NCBI GenBank assembly: GCA_022649305.1
Contig: JALCNW010000028.1
Span: 1-51,270, forward strand
Origin: Enterobacter sp.
GTDB lineage: Bacteria; Pseudomonadota; Gammaproteobacteria; Enterobacterales; Enterobacteriaceae
Direction: 5' to 3'
DNA length: 51,270 bases
Positions 30,144-42,284 of the stretch are shown piece after piece. How positions within the stretch are numbered: the first letter of the stretch is position 1; each line of letters starts with the position of its first letter. The notes beneath the pieces are model-generated. The model searched no databases. It saw nothing but the letters and a program-made list of their open reading frames with translations, and was not told where the DNA came from. The position numbers and the translations under genes are program-made.

Positions 30144-31627
30144 GGTTGCCCTCCGAAGGCCAGCGCCATCATGCGGTCAAGGCTGACGGCGTGGCGCGGC
30201 AGTTCACCGCTGAGCACCCCCTGATGCATCACCAGCACGCGGTCAGCCAGGCCGGGGAATTCATCAAGATCGCTTGAGATCATCAGTACCGCCACGTTCT
30301 GCGCCGCCACGCTTTTGAGAAGCCCATAGATATCTGCGCGGGCGGAGACGTCCACACCGCGAGTCGGTTCATCGACGATCAGCAGCAGCGGGTTGGCCTC
30401 CAGACAGCGCGCCAGCAGCACCTTCTGCTGATTGCCGCCGGACAGCGTGCGCACGGGCTGATCCGGGTGATTGAGCTTGATCCCTAGTGCACGGTGATAA
30501 CGTTCCACCACCGCTGCCTCACGCTTGCGCTGCTGCCATACGGAGGGTTCATTGAGCGCAACGGTGTTCCAGCGAATGGGCGCATCGAGGAACAAGCCGG
30601 AAACCTGCCTGTCTTCCGGCAGATAAACCAGACCTTTCTCCAGCCGCGAAAGCACCGAATCCCCGCCGATCTCCTGATTTTCCAGCCAGATTCGCCCACC
30701 GCGCGTCGGGCGCAGCCCGTACAGCGTTTCAGCAAATTCAGTGCGCCCGGATCCTACCAGCCCGGCAAGGCCAACGATCTCACCCGCGTAGATCTCAAGA
30801 CTCAGATCGATAAACCCCTCGCCCGTTAGATCCTCAACCCGCAGAACCGGGAAGTCCTGCGCCTGCGTGCGTCGATTACCCGGCAGCGCGAGCCACAGCT
30901 TTTGCGTATCGCTCAGACCCTGCTCGCGGCTGACCGGCGTCATGGCGGCGATCAGCGCGTTGTCATCAAACTTTTCGGTCTCTCCGCTCAGCACGATCGC
31001 CCCGTCGCGCATCACCGAGACGTGGCTGGCAAGCTGGCGGATCTCGGGCAATTTGTGCGAGATAAATACAATTCCTACACCCTGCTCCTGTAGCGCGCGG
31101 ATCTGGCGAAACAGGCGTTCGGTTTCGCCGGGCGTTAAAGACGCCGTGGGTTCGTCGAGGATCAGGATCCTGGCCTCACGCATCAGCCCGCGAAGGATCT
31201 CCACCATCTGCTGATCCGCCACTTCTAAGGTGCTGGCAGAGGCGTCAAGATTGAGCTGGCACTGGAGCTGCTGAAGTTTATCCCCGAGCCGCTGTTCGAG
31301 GTTTTTATCACGTGGCAGGCGAAACAGGATATTTTCGCGCACGGTCAGATTGGGAAACAGCATGGATTCTTGCGGCACCAGGTAGATGCCCAACTGATGC
31401 GCCTGATCGGGTTTGAGACGCGCAAAAGGCTTGCCCTCGACGTAAAGTTCACCGTCGTCGGCGTTTTCCACCCCGGCGATGATTTTCATCAGCGTCGATT
31501 TACCCGCACCGTTACCGCCCATCAACGCATGCACCTGCCCGGAAAGCAGCGCGAAATCAATGCCTTTCAGTACTGGTATCCCCGAGAACTGTTTGTGGAT
31601 ACCGCGAGCCTCAATCAGTGCCGTCAT
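30140..31627 (-). CDS. lsrA: LsrA, AI-2 ABC transporter ATPase
   Basis: A fused two-domain ABC ATPase (about 495 residues) that powers AI-2 import. The first domain has Walker [13 protein letters not shown] and Walker [13 protein letters not shown]. The second has a degenerate P-loop ([10 protein letters not shown]), signature [14 protein letters not shown] and Walker [14 protein letters not shown], the asymmetric layout usual for sugar-type importers. Two adjacent ATGs occur (31630 and 31627). I prefer 31627 because GGAG is then 5 nt away. The longer in-frame start at 31675 would read through the operator-like repeat. It is first in lsrACDBFG. Confidence 0.94.
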   Translation of the reverse strand: MTALIEARGIHKQFSGIPVLKGIDFALLSGQVHALMGGNGAGKSTLMKIIAGVENADDGELYVEGKPFARLKPDQAHQLGIYLVPQESMLFPNLTVRENILFRLPRDKNLEQRLGDKLQQLQCQLNLDASASTLEVADQQMVEILRGLMREARILILDEPTASLTPGETERLFRQIRALQEQGVGIVFISHKLPEIRQLASHVSVMRDGAIVLSGETEKFDDNALIAAMTPVSREQGLSDTQKLWLALPGNRRTQAQDFPVLRVEDLTGEGFIDLSLEIYAGEIVGLAGLVGSGRTEFAETLYGLRPTRGGRIWLENQEIGGDSVLSRLEKGLVYLPEDRQVSGLFLDAPIRWNTVALNEPSVWQQRKREAAVVERYHRALGIKLNHPDQPVRTLSGGNQQKVLLARCLEANPLLLIVDEPTRGVDVSARADIYGLLKSVAAQNVAVLMISSDLDEFPGLADRVLVMHQGVLSGELPRHAVSLDRMMALAFGGQP

Positions 31628-31638
31628 CATCGCTCCGC

Positions 31639-31677
31639 TTTTGAACAAATGATTTTTTAATTTAATAATGTTCAAAA
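31639..31677. promoter_or_regulatory. Putative LsrR operator next to lsrA
   Basis: Inverted repeat TTTTGAACA-N21-TGTTCAAAA. The inner 21 nt is AT-rich and begins AATGATTT. It lies 12-50 nt upstream of the lsrA start. A second copy with the same spacing lies next to lsrR. LsrR is known to bind this intergenic region; the exact site is inferred here. Confidence 0.6.
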
Positions 31678-31807
31678 GCGTAGACGGTGAACTATATTTA
31701 CAACCGTGCAGGGATCACAGTTTCATCGATTAAGATCCAGATAGAGCAGAATCATTCTAAAAGATCCGTTTTGCCGCGTGGCTCACATTTTCAGACCGCG
31801 TCATCAC

Positions 31808-31838
31808 GAACATATGATCTAAATTTTTATAAGAGTTC
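31808..31838. promoter_or_regulatory. Putative LsrR operator next to lsrR
   Basis: GAACA-N21-AGTTC. The inner segment begins TATGATCT, resembling the first copy, and the spacing is identical. It covers the lsrR ribosome site and ends 5 nt before the ATG, consistent with autorepression. Confidence 0.55.
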
Positions 31839-31842
31839 AAAT

Positions 31843-32814
31843 ATGAGCGATAAACGCATTGCAGAGGAGAGCCGGTTTGCCAGGCTGGCGCTGGCAGAAG
31901 AGGAACTGGTCGCTCGTGTGGCGTGGTGTTACTACCACGATGGCCTGACGCAGAACGATATTGGTGAGCGCTTAGGTCTGCCGCGCCTCAAGATTTCTCG
32001 TTTACTGGAAAAAGGACGCCAGTCGGGCGTGATCCGCGTGCAGATAAATTCTCGCTACGAGGGCTGTCTGGCGCTGGAAACCGAGCTGCAACAGCGCTTT
32101 GGGCTAAAGCTGGCGCGCGTCTTACCGGCGCTCAACACGCCGCCGATGAACGTGCGTTTGGGCATCGGTGCGGCGCAGTCTTTGATGGGCGTGCTTGAGC
32201 CGGGCCAGCTGCTGGCAGTGGGATTTGGTGAAACCACCATGAGCTGTTTGCAGCACTTAAGCGGCTTTATTAGCTCTCAGCAGGTACGGCTGGTGACGCT
32301 CTCGGGCGGCGTTGGCCCCTATATGACCGGGATTGGTCAGTTGGATGCGGCCTGTCGCGTGAGCATGATCCCCGCGCCGCTGCGCGTGTCGTCAGCAGAA
32401 GTCGCCGGGATTTTGCGTCGTGAGACCAGCGTGCGGGATGTGATCCTCGCCGCCACCGCCGCCGATGTGGCCGTAGTCGGCATTGGTGCGATAAACCAGC
32501 ACCGTGATGCCACTATCCTGCGCTCCGGCTATATCAGCGAAGGTGAACAGCTGATGTTTGCGCGCAAAGGTGCGGTCGGCGATATCCTCGGCTATTTCCT
32601 GAACGCAGCGGGTGAACGCGTTGAGGATCTGGATATTCACCGTGAATTACTGGGCGTCACGCTCGATGAACTGGCGCAATTGCCCACCATCGTTGGCGTG
32701 GCCGGAGGGGAAGAAAAAGCAGAGGCGATTTATGCCGCACTGAAAGGCCGCCTGATCAACGGCCTGGTGACGGAGGAGACGACAGCCCGCGCGGTGCTGG
32801 ATTTGGCGAAATAA
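31843..32814 (+). CDS. lsrR: LsrR, AI-2-responsive transcriptional repressor
   Basis: A 323-residue SorC/DeoR-family repressor of the lsr operons, released by phospho-AI-2. The N-terminal helix-turn-helix (about 25-60) contains [29 protein letters not shown]. The C-terminal effector domain has [11 protein letters not shown] and [17 protein letters not shown], which contact the phosphorylated sugar-like ligand. The start at [12 protein letters not shown] matches the family length. An upstream in-frame ATG at 31687 would add 52 residues translated from operator DNA. It is divergent from lsrA and followed by lsrK 34 nt later. Confidence 0.95.
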   Translation: MSDKRIAEESRFARLALAEEELVARVAWCYYHDGLTQNDIGERLGLPRLKISRLLEKGRQSGVIRVQINSRYEGCLALETELQQRFGLKLARVLPALNTPPMNVRLGIGAAQSLMGVLEPGQLLAVGFGETTMSCLQHLSGFISSQQVRLVTLSGGVGPYMTGIGQLDAACRVSMIPAPLRVSSAEVAGILRRETSVRDVILAATAADVAVVGIGAINQHRDATILRSGYISEGEQLMFARKGAVGDILGYFLNAAGERVEDLDIHRELLGVTLDELAQLPTIVGVAGGEEKAEAIYAALKGRLINGLVTEETTARAVLDLAK

Positions 32815-32848
32815 GCCGCCCGCCCTGTGCCAACCACGAGGCAAGCTC

Positions 32849-34435
32849 ATGAGTTACCTTTTAGCGTTAGATGCAGGGACGGGCAGCGTTCGCGCTGTGA
32901 TTTTTGATTTACACGGCAGCCAGATTGCCGTCGGCCAGGCGGAATGGAAGCACCTGAGCGTAGAGAATGTCCCCGGCTCAATGGAGTTCGATCTCGACAC
33001 CAACTGGCGGCTGGCCTGCCAGTGCATTTATCAGGCGCTGGAACGCGCGCGCCTGAGCCCGGCGGATATTCAGTCCGTTGCCTGCTGTTCCATGCGCGAA
33101 GGTATCGTTTTATATAATCGTAACGGTGATGCCATCTGGGCCTGCGCCAACGTCGATGCGCGCGCCAGCCGCGAGGTCGCGGAGCTTAAAGAGATCCACG
33201 ACTTCCGTTTTGAATCCGAAGTGTATGACGTGTCGGGCCAGACGCTAGCCCTGAGCGCCATGCCGCGCCTGCTGTGGCTGGCGCACCATCGCCCGGATAT
33301 TTATCGCCAGGCCGCCACCATCACCATGATTAGTGACTGGCTGGCGGCGAAGCTTTCCGGCGAACTGGCTGTCGATCCGTCCAACGCAGGCACCACCGGG
33401 ATGCTCGATCTGTTCAGCCGCGACTGGCGACCAGCCCTGCTGGATATGGCTGGGCTTCGCGCCGATATTCTCTCTCCGGTAAAAGAAACGGGCACCGTTC
33501 TTGGTGCGGTGACGAAGGCGGCTGCGCAACAATGCGGCCTGCGTGAAGGTACGCCGGTCGTCATGGGCGGCGGCGACGTGCAGTTGGGCTGTCTGGGGTT
33601 GGGCGTGGTACGCGCGGGCCAAACCGCCGTGCTGGGCGGCACTTTCTGGCAGCAGGTGGTTAATCTGCCGCAGGTGCGTACCGATCCGGAGATGAACATC
33701 CGCGTGAATCCGCATGTGATCCCCGGCATGGCGCAGGCGGAGTCGATCAGCTTCTTTACCGGGCTGACGATGCGCTGGTTCCGCGACGCCTTTTGCGCGG
33801 AAGAAAAACTGATTGCCGAGCGGATGGGGATGGACGCCTATGCCCTACTCGAAGAGATGGCCGCGCGGGTTCCCGCAGGCTCTCACGGCGTGATGCCGAT
33901 ATTTTCCGATGCGATGCATTTTAAGCAGTGGTATCACGCCGCGCCGTCGTTTATTAACCTCTCCATCGACCCGGAAAAATGCAACAAAGCCACGCTGTTC
34001 CGTGCGCTGGAAGAGAACGCAGCGATTGTCTCGGCCTGTAATCTGACGCAGATTTCGCGTTTTTCCGGCGTGACGTTTGAAGGCCTGGTGTTCGCTGGCG
34101 GCGGCGCAAAAGGCGCGCTGTGGAGTCAGATTCTGAGCGACGTCACCGGTCTGCCGGTGCGCGTACCGGAAGTAAAAGAAGCCACCGCGCTGGGCTGCGC
34201 GATCGCGGCAGGTACGGGCGCTGGACTGTTCAGCGATATGGCCAGCACAGGAGAACGACTGGTGAAATGGAGCCGGGAGTTTACGCCGAATCTTGAACAC
34301 CGCGACCTGTACGACGGGATGATGCAAAAATGGCAGGCGGTGTACGCCGACCAGCTCGGTCTGGTGGATAGCGGGCTAACCACGTCGATGTGGCAGGCTC
34401 CGGGGCTGGTGCGTGCCATTCGCCCCTCACCCTAA
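32849..34435 (+). CDS. lsrK: LsrK, AI-2 kinase
   Basis: A 528-residue FGGY-family carbohydrate kinase. It phosphorylates AI-2 (DPD) with ATP at C5, trapping it in the cell and creating the LsrR inducer. Seen: [16 protein letters not shown] phosphate loop, the [11 protein letters not shown] segment, [11 protein letters not shown] and [13 protein letters not shown] in the ATPase fold. GAGG lies about 8 nt upstream. The last residues (about RPSP) and the stop codon lie inside a 71-bp inverted-repeat element, so the native C-terminus has probably been replaced by repeat sequence. The catalytic parts are complete. Confidence 0.94.
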   Translation: MSYLLALDAGTGSVRAVIFDLHGSQIAVGQAEWKHLSVENVPGSMEFDLDTNWRLACQCIYQALERARLSPADIQSVACCSMREGIVLYNRNGDAIWACANVDARASREVAELKEIHDFRFESEVYDVSGQTLALSAMPRLLWLAHHRPDIYRQAATITMISDWLAAKLSGELAVDPSNAGTTGMLDLFSRDWRPALLDMAGLRADILSPVKETGTVLGAVTKAAAQQCGLREGTPVVMGGGDVQLGCLGLGVVRAGQTAVLGGTFWQQVVNLPQVRTDPEMNIRVNPHVIPGMAQAESISFFTGLTMRWFRDAFCAEEKLIAERMGMDAYALLEEMAARVPAGSHGVMPIFSDAMHFKQWYHAAPSFINLSIDPEKCNKATLFRALEENAAIVSACNLTQISRFSGVTFEGLVFAGGGAKGALWSQILSDVTGLPVRVPEVKEATALGCAIAAGTGAGLFSDMASTGERLVKWSREFTPNLEHRDLYDGMMQKWQAVYADQLGLVDSGLTTSMWQAPGLVRAIRPSP

Positions 34436-34493
34436 CCCTCTCCCCTTTGGGGTGTACGGTCCGGGGACATGGGGAGAGGGTTAGGGTGAGGGG
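34423..34493. repeat. Palindromic intergenic repeat with 23-bp perfect arms
   Basis: The left arm (34423-34445) starts CCCCTCACCCTAACCC and the right arm (34471-34493) is its exact reverse complement, with a 25-nt centre. This arm sequence is, to my knowledge, a widespread dispersed palindromic repeat in Enterobacter/Klebsiella-type genomes. It carries the lsrK stop codon and can form a very stable hairpin, so it may also end or protect the lsrRK transcript. Confidence 0.85.
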
Positions 34494-34577
34494 CCCAGAC
34501 CGCACCCAATCTTTGAATCCCATCACATTCACCACACTCCCCTTTTCCCTTTTCCTCGCGACTGGCTAAATTAATAA

Positions 34578-37774
<3,197 letters not shown>

Positions 37775-37857
37775 CGGCCCTCCTGAATGGTAAAATTTGG
37801 CGTATCCCTGAAAAGGGTGCGTGAGTATACCCGTTTTCATCTTCATTTGGGGCTTTG

Positions 37858-38361
37858 ATGAACCAACTAACTTATCTCCAGGGCTATCCGGAGAATTTAC
37901 TGACTCAGGTTCGCACGTTAATCACCGAGCAAAAGCTGGGAACAGTGCTGGAAAAACGCTATCCAGGCACCCACGATTTCGCGACCGATAAGGCCCTTTG
38001 GCAGTATACGCAGGATATGAAAAACCGATATCTGAAGAGCGGCCCGCCAATCAATAAAGTGATGTATGACAACAAGATCCACGTGTTGAAAAACGCGCTA
38101 GGTTTACACACCGCCATTTCGCGCGTGCAGGGCGGCAAGCTGAAGGCCAAAGCAGAGATCCGCGTGGCGACCGTTTTTCGCAACGCACCGGAAGCATTTT
38201 TGCGCATGATTGTGGTGCATGAGCTGGCGCATCTGAAAGAGAAAGAACACGACAAGGCGTTCTATTCTTTATGCTGTCATATGGAGCCACAGTATCACCA
38301 GCTGGAGTTTGATACGCGGTTGTGGCTAACGCATTTATCGTTAAAAGGTAATGCGGAATAG
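37858..38361 (+). CDS. ygjP: YgjP family metal-dependent hydrolase (DUF45/SprT-like fold)
   Basis: A 167-residue cytoplasmic protein with the zinc-metalloprotease-like motif [11 protein letters not shown] (H-E-x-x-H plus a downstream His) near residue 120, in a fold related to DUF45/M48. I recall E. coli YgjP being listed as a UTP pyrophosphatase rather than a peptidase, so substrate assignment should follow that literature and not the motif. The ATG at 37858 gives the family length; a TTG directly before it is not needed. E. coli ygjQ, which follows ygjP there, is absent here. Confidence 0.88.
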   Translation: MNQLTYLQGYPENLLTQVRTLITEQKLGTVLEKRYPGTHDFATDKALWQYTQDMKNRYLKSGPPINKVMYDNKIHVLKNALGLHTAISRVQGGKLKAKAEIRVATVFRNAPEAFLRMIVVHELAHLKEKEHDKAFYSLCCHMEPQYHQLEFDTRLWLTHLSLKGNAE

Positions 38362-38431
38362 CGCACTGGTTTTGAAAAAAACACGTGCTACAGTGACAAA
38401 AGGTTCCCCGCTACGGAGTACGTAAACGTTT

Positions 38432-39430
38432 ATGATACGTTTCGCAGTTATTGGTACAAACTGGATAACACGCCAGTTCGTCGACGCCGCCCATGAAACC
38501 GGCAAATATAAGCTCACCGCAGTTTATTCTCGCAGCCTTGAACAGGCGCAGACTTTCGCGAACGATTATCTCGTCGAGCATCTGTTTACCTCGCTTGATG
38601 AGATGGCTCAAAGCGATGCGATTGACGCGGTCTATATTGCCAGCCCCAATTCACTGCATTCTCAGCAAACCCTGCTGTTCCTCGCACATAAAAAACATGT
38701 GATTTGCGAGAAACCGCTGGCATCAAATATTCAGGAAGTCGAAGCCGCCATTGCGCTGGCGCGCGAAAATCAGGTGGTGTTGTTCGAGGCCTTCAAAACT
38801 GCCAGCCTGCCTAACTTCCTGCTGTTGCAGCAGTCGTTGCCAAAACTTGGCAAGGTGCGTAAAGCCTTTATTAACTACTGCCAGTATTCTTCGCGCTACC
38901 AGCGCTATCTGGACGGCGAAAATCCCAATACCTTTAATCCGGCCTTCTCTAACGGGTCGATTATGGATATCGGTTTTTACTGCCTGGCGTCCGCTGTGGC
39001 GCTGTGGGGTGAGCCGCACGGCGTGAGTGCAACGGCCAGCCTGCTGGACAGTGGCGTGGACGCGCACGGTGTCGTGGTACTGGATTACGGTGATTTCAGC
39101 GTCACGCTACAACACTCCAAAGTCAGCGATTCGGTGTTACCGAGCGAGATTCAGGGCGAAGCCGGTTCAATGGTTATCGAGAAAATCTCTGAATGCCAGA
39201 AGGTCAGCTTTGTACCACGCGGCGGTAAGCCACAGGAGCTGACGCAGCCTCAGCATATTAACACTATGCTCTATGAGGCAGAGGTCTTCGCGCGTCTGGT
39301 AGAGAACAATGAAGTGAATCACCCTGGGCTTGCCGTGAGTCGCACCACGGCCAAACTGCAAACGGAAATCCGTCGCCAGACTGGCGTAGTCTTCCCGGCA
39401 GATGGCGTAAGCGCGGAAGCAATCGCGTAA
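38432..39430 (+). CDS. ygjR: YgjR, Gfo/Idh/MocA-family oxidoreductase
   Basis: A 332-residue NAD(P)-dependent oxidoreductase of unknown substrate. The N-terminal Rossmann fold contains IRFAVIGTNWITRQFV and AVYIASPNSLH. The EKPLA signature (ICEKPLASN, near residue 95) carries the conserved lysine. The C-terminal alpha/beta substrate domain includes IMDIGFYCLASAVALWGEP. The nearest GGAG is 13 nt before the ATG, which is long, so initiation may be weak. It stands alone between ygjP and the alx riboswitch. Confidence 0.9.
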   Translation: MIRFAVIGTNWITRQFVDAAHETGKYKLTAVYSRSLEQAQTFANDYLVEHLFTSLDEMAQSDAIDAVYIASPNSLHSQQTLLFLAHKKHVICEKPLASNIQEVEAAIALARENQVVLFEAFKTASLPNFLLLQQSLPKLGKVRKAFINYCQYSSRYQRYLDGENPNTFNPAFSNGSIMDIGFYCLASAVALWGEPHGVSATASLLDSGVDAHGVVVLDYGDFSVTLQHSKVSDSVLPSEIQGEAGSMVIEKISECQKVSFVPRGGKPQELTQPQHINTMLYEAEVFARLVENNEVNHPGLAVSRTTAKLQTEIRRQTGVVFPADGVSAEAIA

Positions 39431-39495
39431 AGCTGTGTAATAGGATCCTGTCAGGCATTGACGAAACTCATGATCTGACATATTTTGTTACCTGC

Positions 39496-39640
39496 AAAGG
39501 GGAGTAACTTCATTGCCGGTGGGTCGTCATTACGATGCGTGTCATACCGCATCCGGTCGCCGGGCAACGAAAGAGAGTCACGCTATCGTGTTCTTTTTGG
39601 TTGTAAGTGAGACCTTGCCGGAAGGCGAGGTCCCTGCATA
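39496..39640 (+). ncRNA. yybP-ykoY manganese riboswitch (PRE element) of alx
   Basis: The leader of alx holds the recognised start AAGGGGAGTAACTTC, paired arms around GCCGGTGGGTCGTC, and the 3' conserved GAGACCTTGCCGGAAGGCGAGG hairpin (39609-39630). It closely resembles the E. coli alx leader from memory. In this class Mn2+ binding, and for alx high pH, changes folding to favour alx expression. Boundaries are approximate. Confidence 0.88.
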
Positions 39641-39648
39641 AAAAACGC

Positions 39649-39687
39649 AACGGCTATCGTCTTCTGACGTTAGCCGTTTTGTTTTTT
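39649..39687 (+). terminator. Riboswitch-controlled terminator hairpin before alx
   Basis: AACGGCTA/TAGCCGTT stem extended by CGTC/GACG around a TTCT loop, followed by TTTTGTTTTTT. It lies between the aptamer and the alx ribosome site, where the expression platform is expected. Confidence 0.82.
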
Positions 39688-39705
39688 ACGCGTAAGGAAA
39701 AAAAT

Positions 39706-40674
39706 ATGCACTCTGTCGGCACTCCAATGTTATGGGGCGGATTCGCAGTGGTCGTGGTCATCATGCTGGCGATCGACCTCTTTTTGCAGGGCCGTCGCGG
39801 CGCACATGGTATGACCATGAAACAGGCCGCCGCCTGGTCACTGGTGTGGATCACCCTCTCTCTGCTTTTCTGTGCCGCCTTCTGGTGGTATCTGGCCTCA
39901 ACCGAAGGCCGCGCGGTGGCCGATCCTCAGGCGCTGGCGTTCCTCACCGGCTATCTGATTGAAAAAGCCCTCGCCGTCGATAACGTCTTCGTCTGGTTAA
40001 TGCTGTTCAGCTACTTTGCCGTTCCTGCTGCCCTGCAGCGTCGCGTGCTGGTCTACGGCGTGCTGGGTGCGATTATCCTGCGTACCATCATGATCTTTGC
40101 CGGCAGCTGGCTGATTACCCAGTTCGAATGGCTGCTGTACGTGTTCGGCGCGTTCCTGCTGTTCACTGGTATCAAGATGGCGTTGGCGAAAGAGGACGAA
40201 ACCGGTATTGGCGAGAAGCCGCTGGTGAAGTGGATCCGCAGCCATCTGCGCATGACCGACACTATCGATAACGAGCATTTCTTCGTGCGCAAAAACGGCC
40301 TGCTGTTTGCCACGCCGCTGCTGCTGGTGCTGATTCTGGTCGAACTGAGCGACGTGATTTTTGCGGTCGACAGTATTCCGGCGATTTTCGCGGTGACCAC
40401 CGATCCGTTTATCGTGCTGACCTCTAACCTGTTTGCGATCCTCGGCCTGCGTGCGATGTACTTCCTGCTGGCTGGCGTGGCGGAGCGCTTCACGATGCTG
40501 AAATACGGTCTGTCGGTGATTCTGGTGTTTATCGGTATCAAGATGTTGATCGTCGATTTCTACCACATTCCGATCGCCATTTCGTTGGGTATCGTGTTTG
40601 GTATTCTGGCGCTGACGCTGGTGATTAACGCCTGGGTTAACCATCGTAACGACAAGAAACAGCAGATTCAGTAA
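39706..40674 (+). CDS. alx: Alx, TerC-family membrane protein (manganese export/homeostasis)
   Basis: A 322-residue inner-membrane protein with about nine hydrophobic segments. TerC-family acidic residues sit within membrane helices ([13 protein letters not shown] and [16 protein letters not shown]), which are likely cation-binding. E. coli Alx is alkali-induced and has been linked to Mn2+ export. AAGGA lies about 9 nt upstream of the ATG. The longer in-frame start at 39607 would translate the riboswitch and terminator and is rejected. It is single-gene, with its own terminator downstream. Confidence 0.93.
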   Translation: MHSVGTPMLWGGFAVVVVIMLAIDLFLQGRRGAHGMTMKQAAAWSLVWITLSLLFCAAFWWYLASTEGRAVADPQALAFLTGYLIEKALAVDNVFVWLMLFSYFAVPAALQRRVLVYGVLGAIILRTIMIFAGSWLITQFEWLLYVFGAFLLFTGIKMALAKEDETGIGEKPLVKWIRSHLRMTDTIDNEHFFVRKNGLLFATPLLLVLILVELSDVIFAVDSIPAIFAVTTDPFIVLTSNLFAILGLRAMYFLLAGVAERFTMLKYGLSVILVFIGIKMLIVDFYHIPIAISLGIVFGILALTLVINAWVNHRNDKKQQIQ

Positions 40675-40684
40675 GTTTGCTTTT

Positions 40685-40715
40685 GCCCGGCGGCGCTTCG
40701 CTTGCCGGGCTTTTA
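40685..40715 (+). terminator. Rho-independent terminator of alx
   Basis: GCCCGGC/GCCGGGC stem followed by TTTT, 11 nt past the alx stop. Confidence 0.8.
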
Positions 40716-40855
40716 AAGCATGCCAACCGGCAAATATGTAAACTAACAGTTAAATAATATGATGCAACTCGTAAAATCCAGCATTTTACGCTTCCCCCTC
40801 CGCCCGCATTCCTTATACTCATTCAGGCAAACATTTACTTACATCCGGACATAAA

Positions 40856-40871
40856 TGTGACATCGAGCACA
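40856..40871 (+). promoter_or_regulatory. Putative CRP site upstream of sstT
   Basis: TGTGA-CATCGA-GCACA matches the CRP consensus TGTGA-N6-TCACA at 9 of 10 positions. It ends about 36 nt before the sstT ATG, so it could act as activator or repressor depending on the promoter, which I could not locate. Confidence 0.5.
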
Positions 40872-40907
40872 TCCAGGATGGAACACAATTTCACTTAAGG
40901 AATCACT

Positions 40908-42149
40908 ATGACCGTGCAATCTTCGGGTCTGTTCAAGCGCCTGGCGCAAGGCAGCCTCGTGAAGCAAATCCTGATCGGCCTGGTACTGGGCATCCTGCTG
41001 GCGCTGGTATCCAAACCTGCCGCCATCGCCACCGGCCTGCTCGGCACGTTATTTGTTGGCGCGCTGAAAGCGGTGGCACCGATACTGGTGTTAACGCTGG
41101 TAATGGCTTCCATTGCCAACCACCAGCACGGACAAAAAACCAATATCCGCCCTATTCTGTGGATGTATTTGTTGGGCACGTTCTCTGCGGCGCTGACCGC
41201 AGTAGTGGTCAGCTTTATCTTCCCTTCCACGCTGCAACTGGCGACGGGCGCGACCGATATTACGCCACCCGCAGGCATTGTTGAGGTGATGCATAGTCTG
41301 TTGATGAGCGTTGTTGCCAACCCGATTCACGCGCTGATCAATGCCAACTACATTGGCATTCTGGTGTGGGCCGTGGGCCTGGGCTTTGCCCTGCGTCACA
41401 GTAATCAGACCACTAAAAATCTGATCAATGACCTTTCCGACGCGGTGACGTTTATCGTGAAGCTGGTGATTCGCTTTGCGCCAATTGGTATTTTTGGCCT
41501 GGTCTCTTCCACGCTCGCCACCACCGGTTTCTCCGCGCTGTGGGGCTATGCCCAGCTGCTGCTGGTGCTGGTTGGCTGTATGGCGGTGGTGGCGCTGGTG
41601 ATTAACCCGCTGCTGGTATTCCTGCAAACTCGCCGCAATCCGTATCCACTGGTGATGTTGTGCCTGCGCGAAAGCGGCGTGACGGCGTTCTTCACCCGCA
41701 GTTCGGCGGCAAATATCCCGGTAAACATGGCGCTGTGCGAGAAGCTCAACCTGGACCGCGATACCTACTCCGTATCCATTCCTTTGGGCGCAACGGTGAA
41801 CATGGCGGGCGCAGCAATCACCATTACGGTGTTGACGCTGGCGGCAGTGAACACGCTGGGCATTCCGGTGGATATTCCGACTGCGCTGCTGCTGAGCGTC
41901 GTGGCGGCCTTGTGCGCCTGCGGTGCATCCGGCGTGGCCGGCGGCTCGCTGCTGTTGATCCCGCTGGCGTGTAATATGTTCGGCATCCCGAACGAAATCG
42001 CCATGCAGGTCGTGGCCGTAGGCTTCATCATCGGCGTATTGCAGGACTCCTGCGAAACCGCGATTAACTCGTCGACCGACGTGATGTTTACCGCCGCGGT
42101 GTGCCAGGCGGAAGATGCGCGTTTAGCGAAGAATGCGCTGCGCGGCTAG
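40908..42149 (+). CDS. sstT: SstT, Na+/serine-threonine symporter
   Basis: A 413-residue inner-membrane dicarboxylate/amino acid:cation symporter that takes up serine and threonine with sodium. It has eight membrane helices plus two re-entrant loops. Key family regions are the serine-rich [20 protein letters not shown] and the [16 protein letters not shown] substrate and sodium site, with [16 protein letters not shown] near the end. TAAGGA lies 6 nt before the ATG. E. coli has ygjV next; here the gene is followed directly by a terminator and uxaA. Confidence 0.95.
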   Translation: MTVQSSGLFKRLAQGSLVKQILIGLVLGILLALVSKPAAIATGLLGTLFVGALKAVAPILVLTLVMASIANHQHGQKTNIRPILWMYLLGTFSAALTAVVVSFIFPSTLQLATGATDITPPAGIVEVMHSLLMSVVANPIHALINANYIGILVWAVGLGFALRHSNQTTKNLINDLSDAVTFIVKLVIRFAPIGIFGLVSSTLATTGFSALWGYAQLLLVLVGCMAVVALVINPLLVFLQTRRNPYPLVMLCLRESGVTAFFTRSSAANIPVNMALCEKLNLDRDTYSVSIPLGATVNMAGAAITITVLTLAAVNTLGIPVDIPTALLLSVVAALCACGASGVAGGSLLLIPLACNMFGIPNEIAMQVVAVGFIIGVLQDSCETAINSSTDVMFTAAVCQAEDARLAKNALRG

Positions 42150-42234
42150 TCCTGACAGTCCCATTTTGGGACTGAAATCCCTTTACCTGGTCCCACTACG
42201 GGGGTAGGGGTTTGATTTCAGCGTTAATAACCAT

Positions 42235-42272
42235 AAAAAAACGGCGTTCCATAGGGAAACGCCGTTTTTTTT
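42235..42272. terminator. Bidirectional terminator between sstT and uxaA
   Basis: Inverted repeat AAAAACGGCGTT/AACGCCGTTTTT with A-runs on one side and T-runs on the other, so it can stop transcription from both convergent genes. Confidence 0.9.
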
Positions 42273-42284
42273 AAACATAACGAC

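Noticed and set aside
31700..31800. CRP site in the lsrA-lsrR gap (GTGC...TCACA near 31712 and a TCACA near 31785)
   Set aside because: CRP control of lsr is known in E. coli, but the first candidate has a 5-nt spacer and the second has only one good half, so I could not place a site.
31687..31842. N-terminal 52-residue extension of LsrR from an upstream ATG
   Set aside because: It would translate the operator region, has no family similarity, and the ATG at 31843 gives the normal length.
39607..39705. N-terminal extension of Alx from a start at 39607
   Set aside because: It would translate the riboswitch 3' end and the terminator; the ATG at 39706 has AAGGA and gives the normal length.
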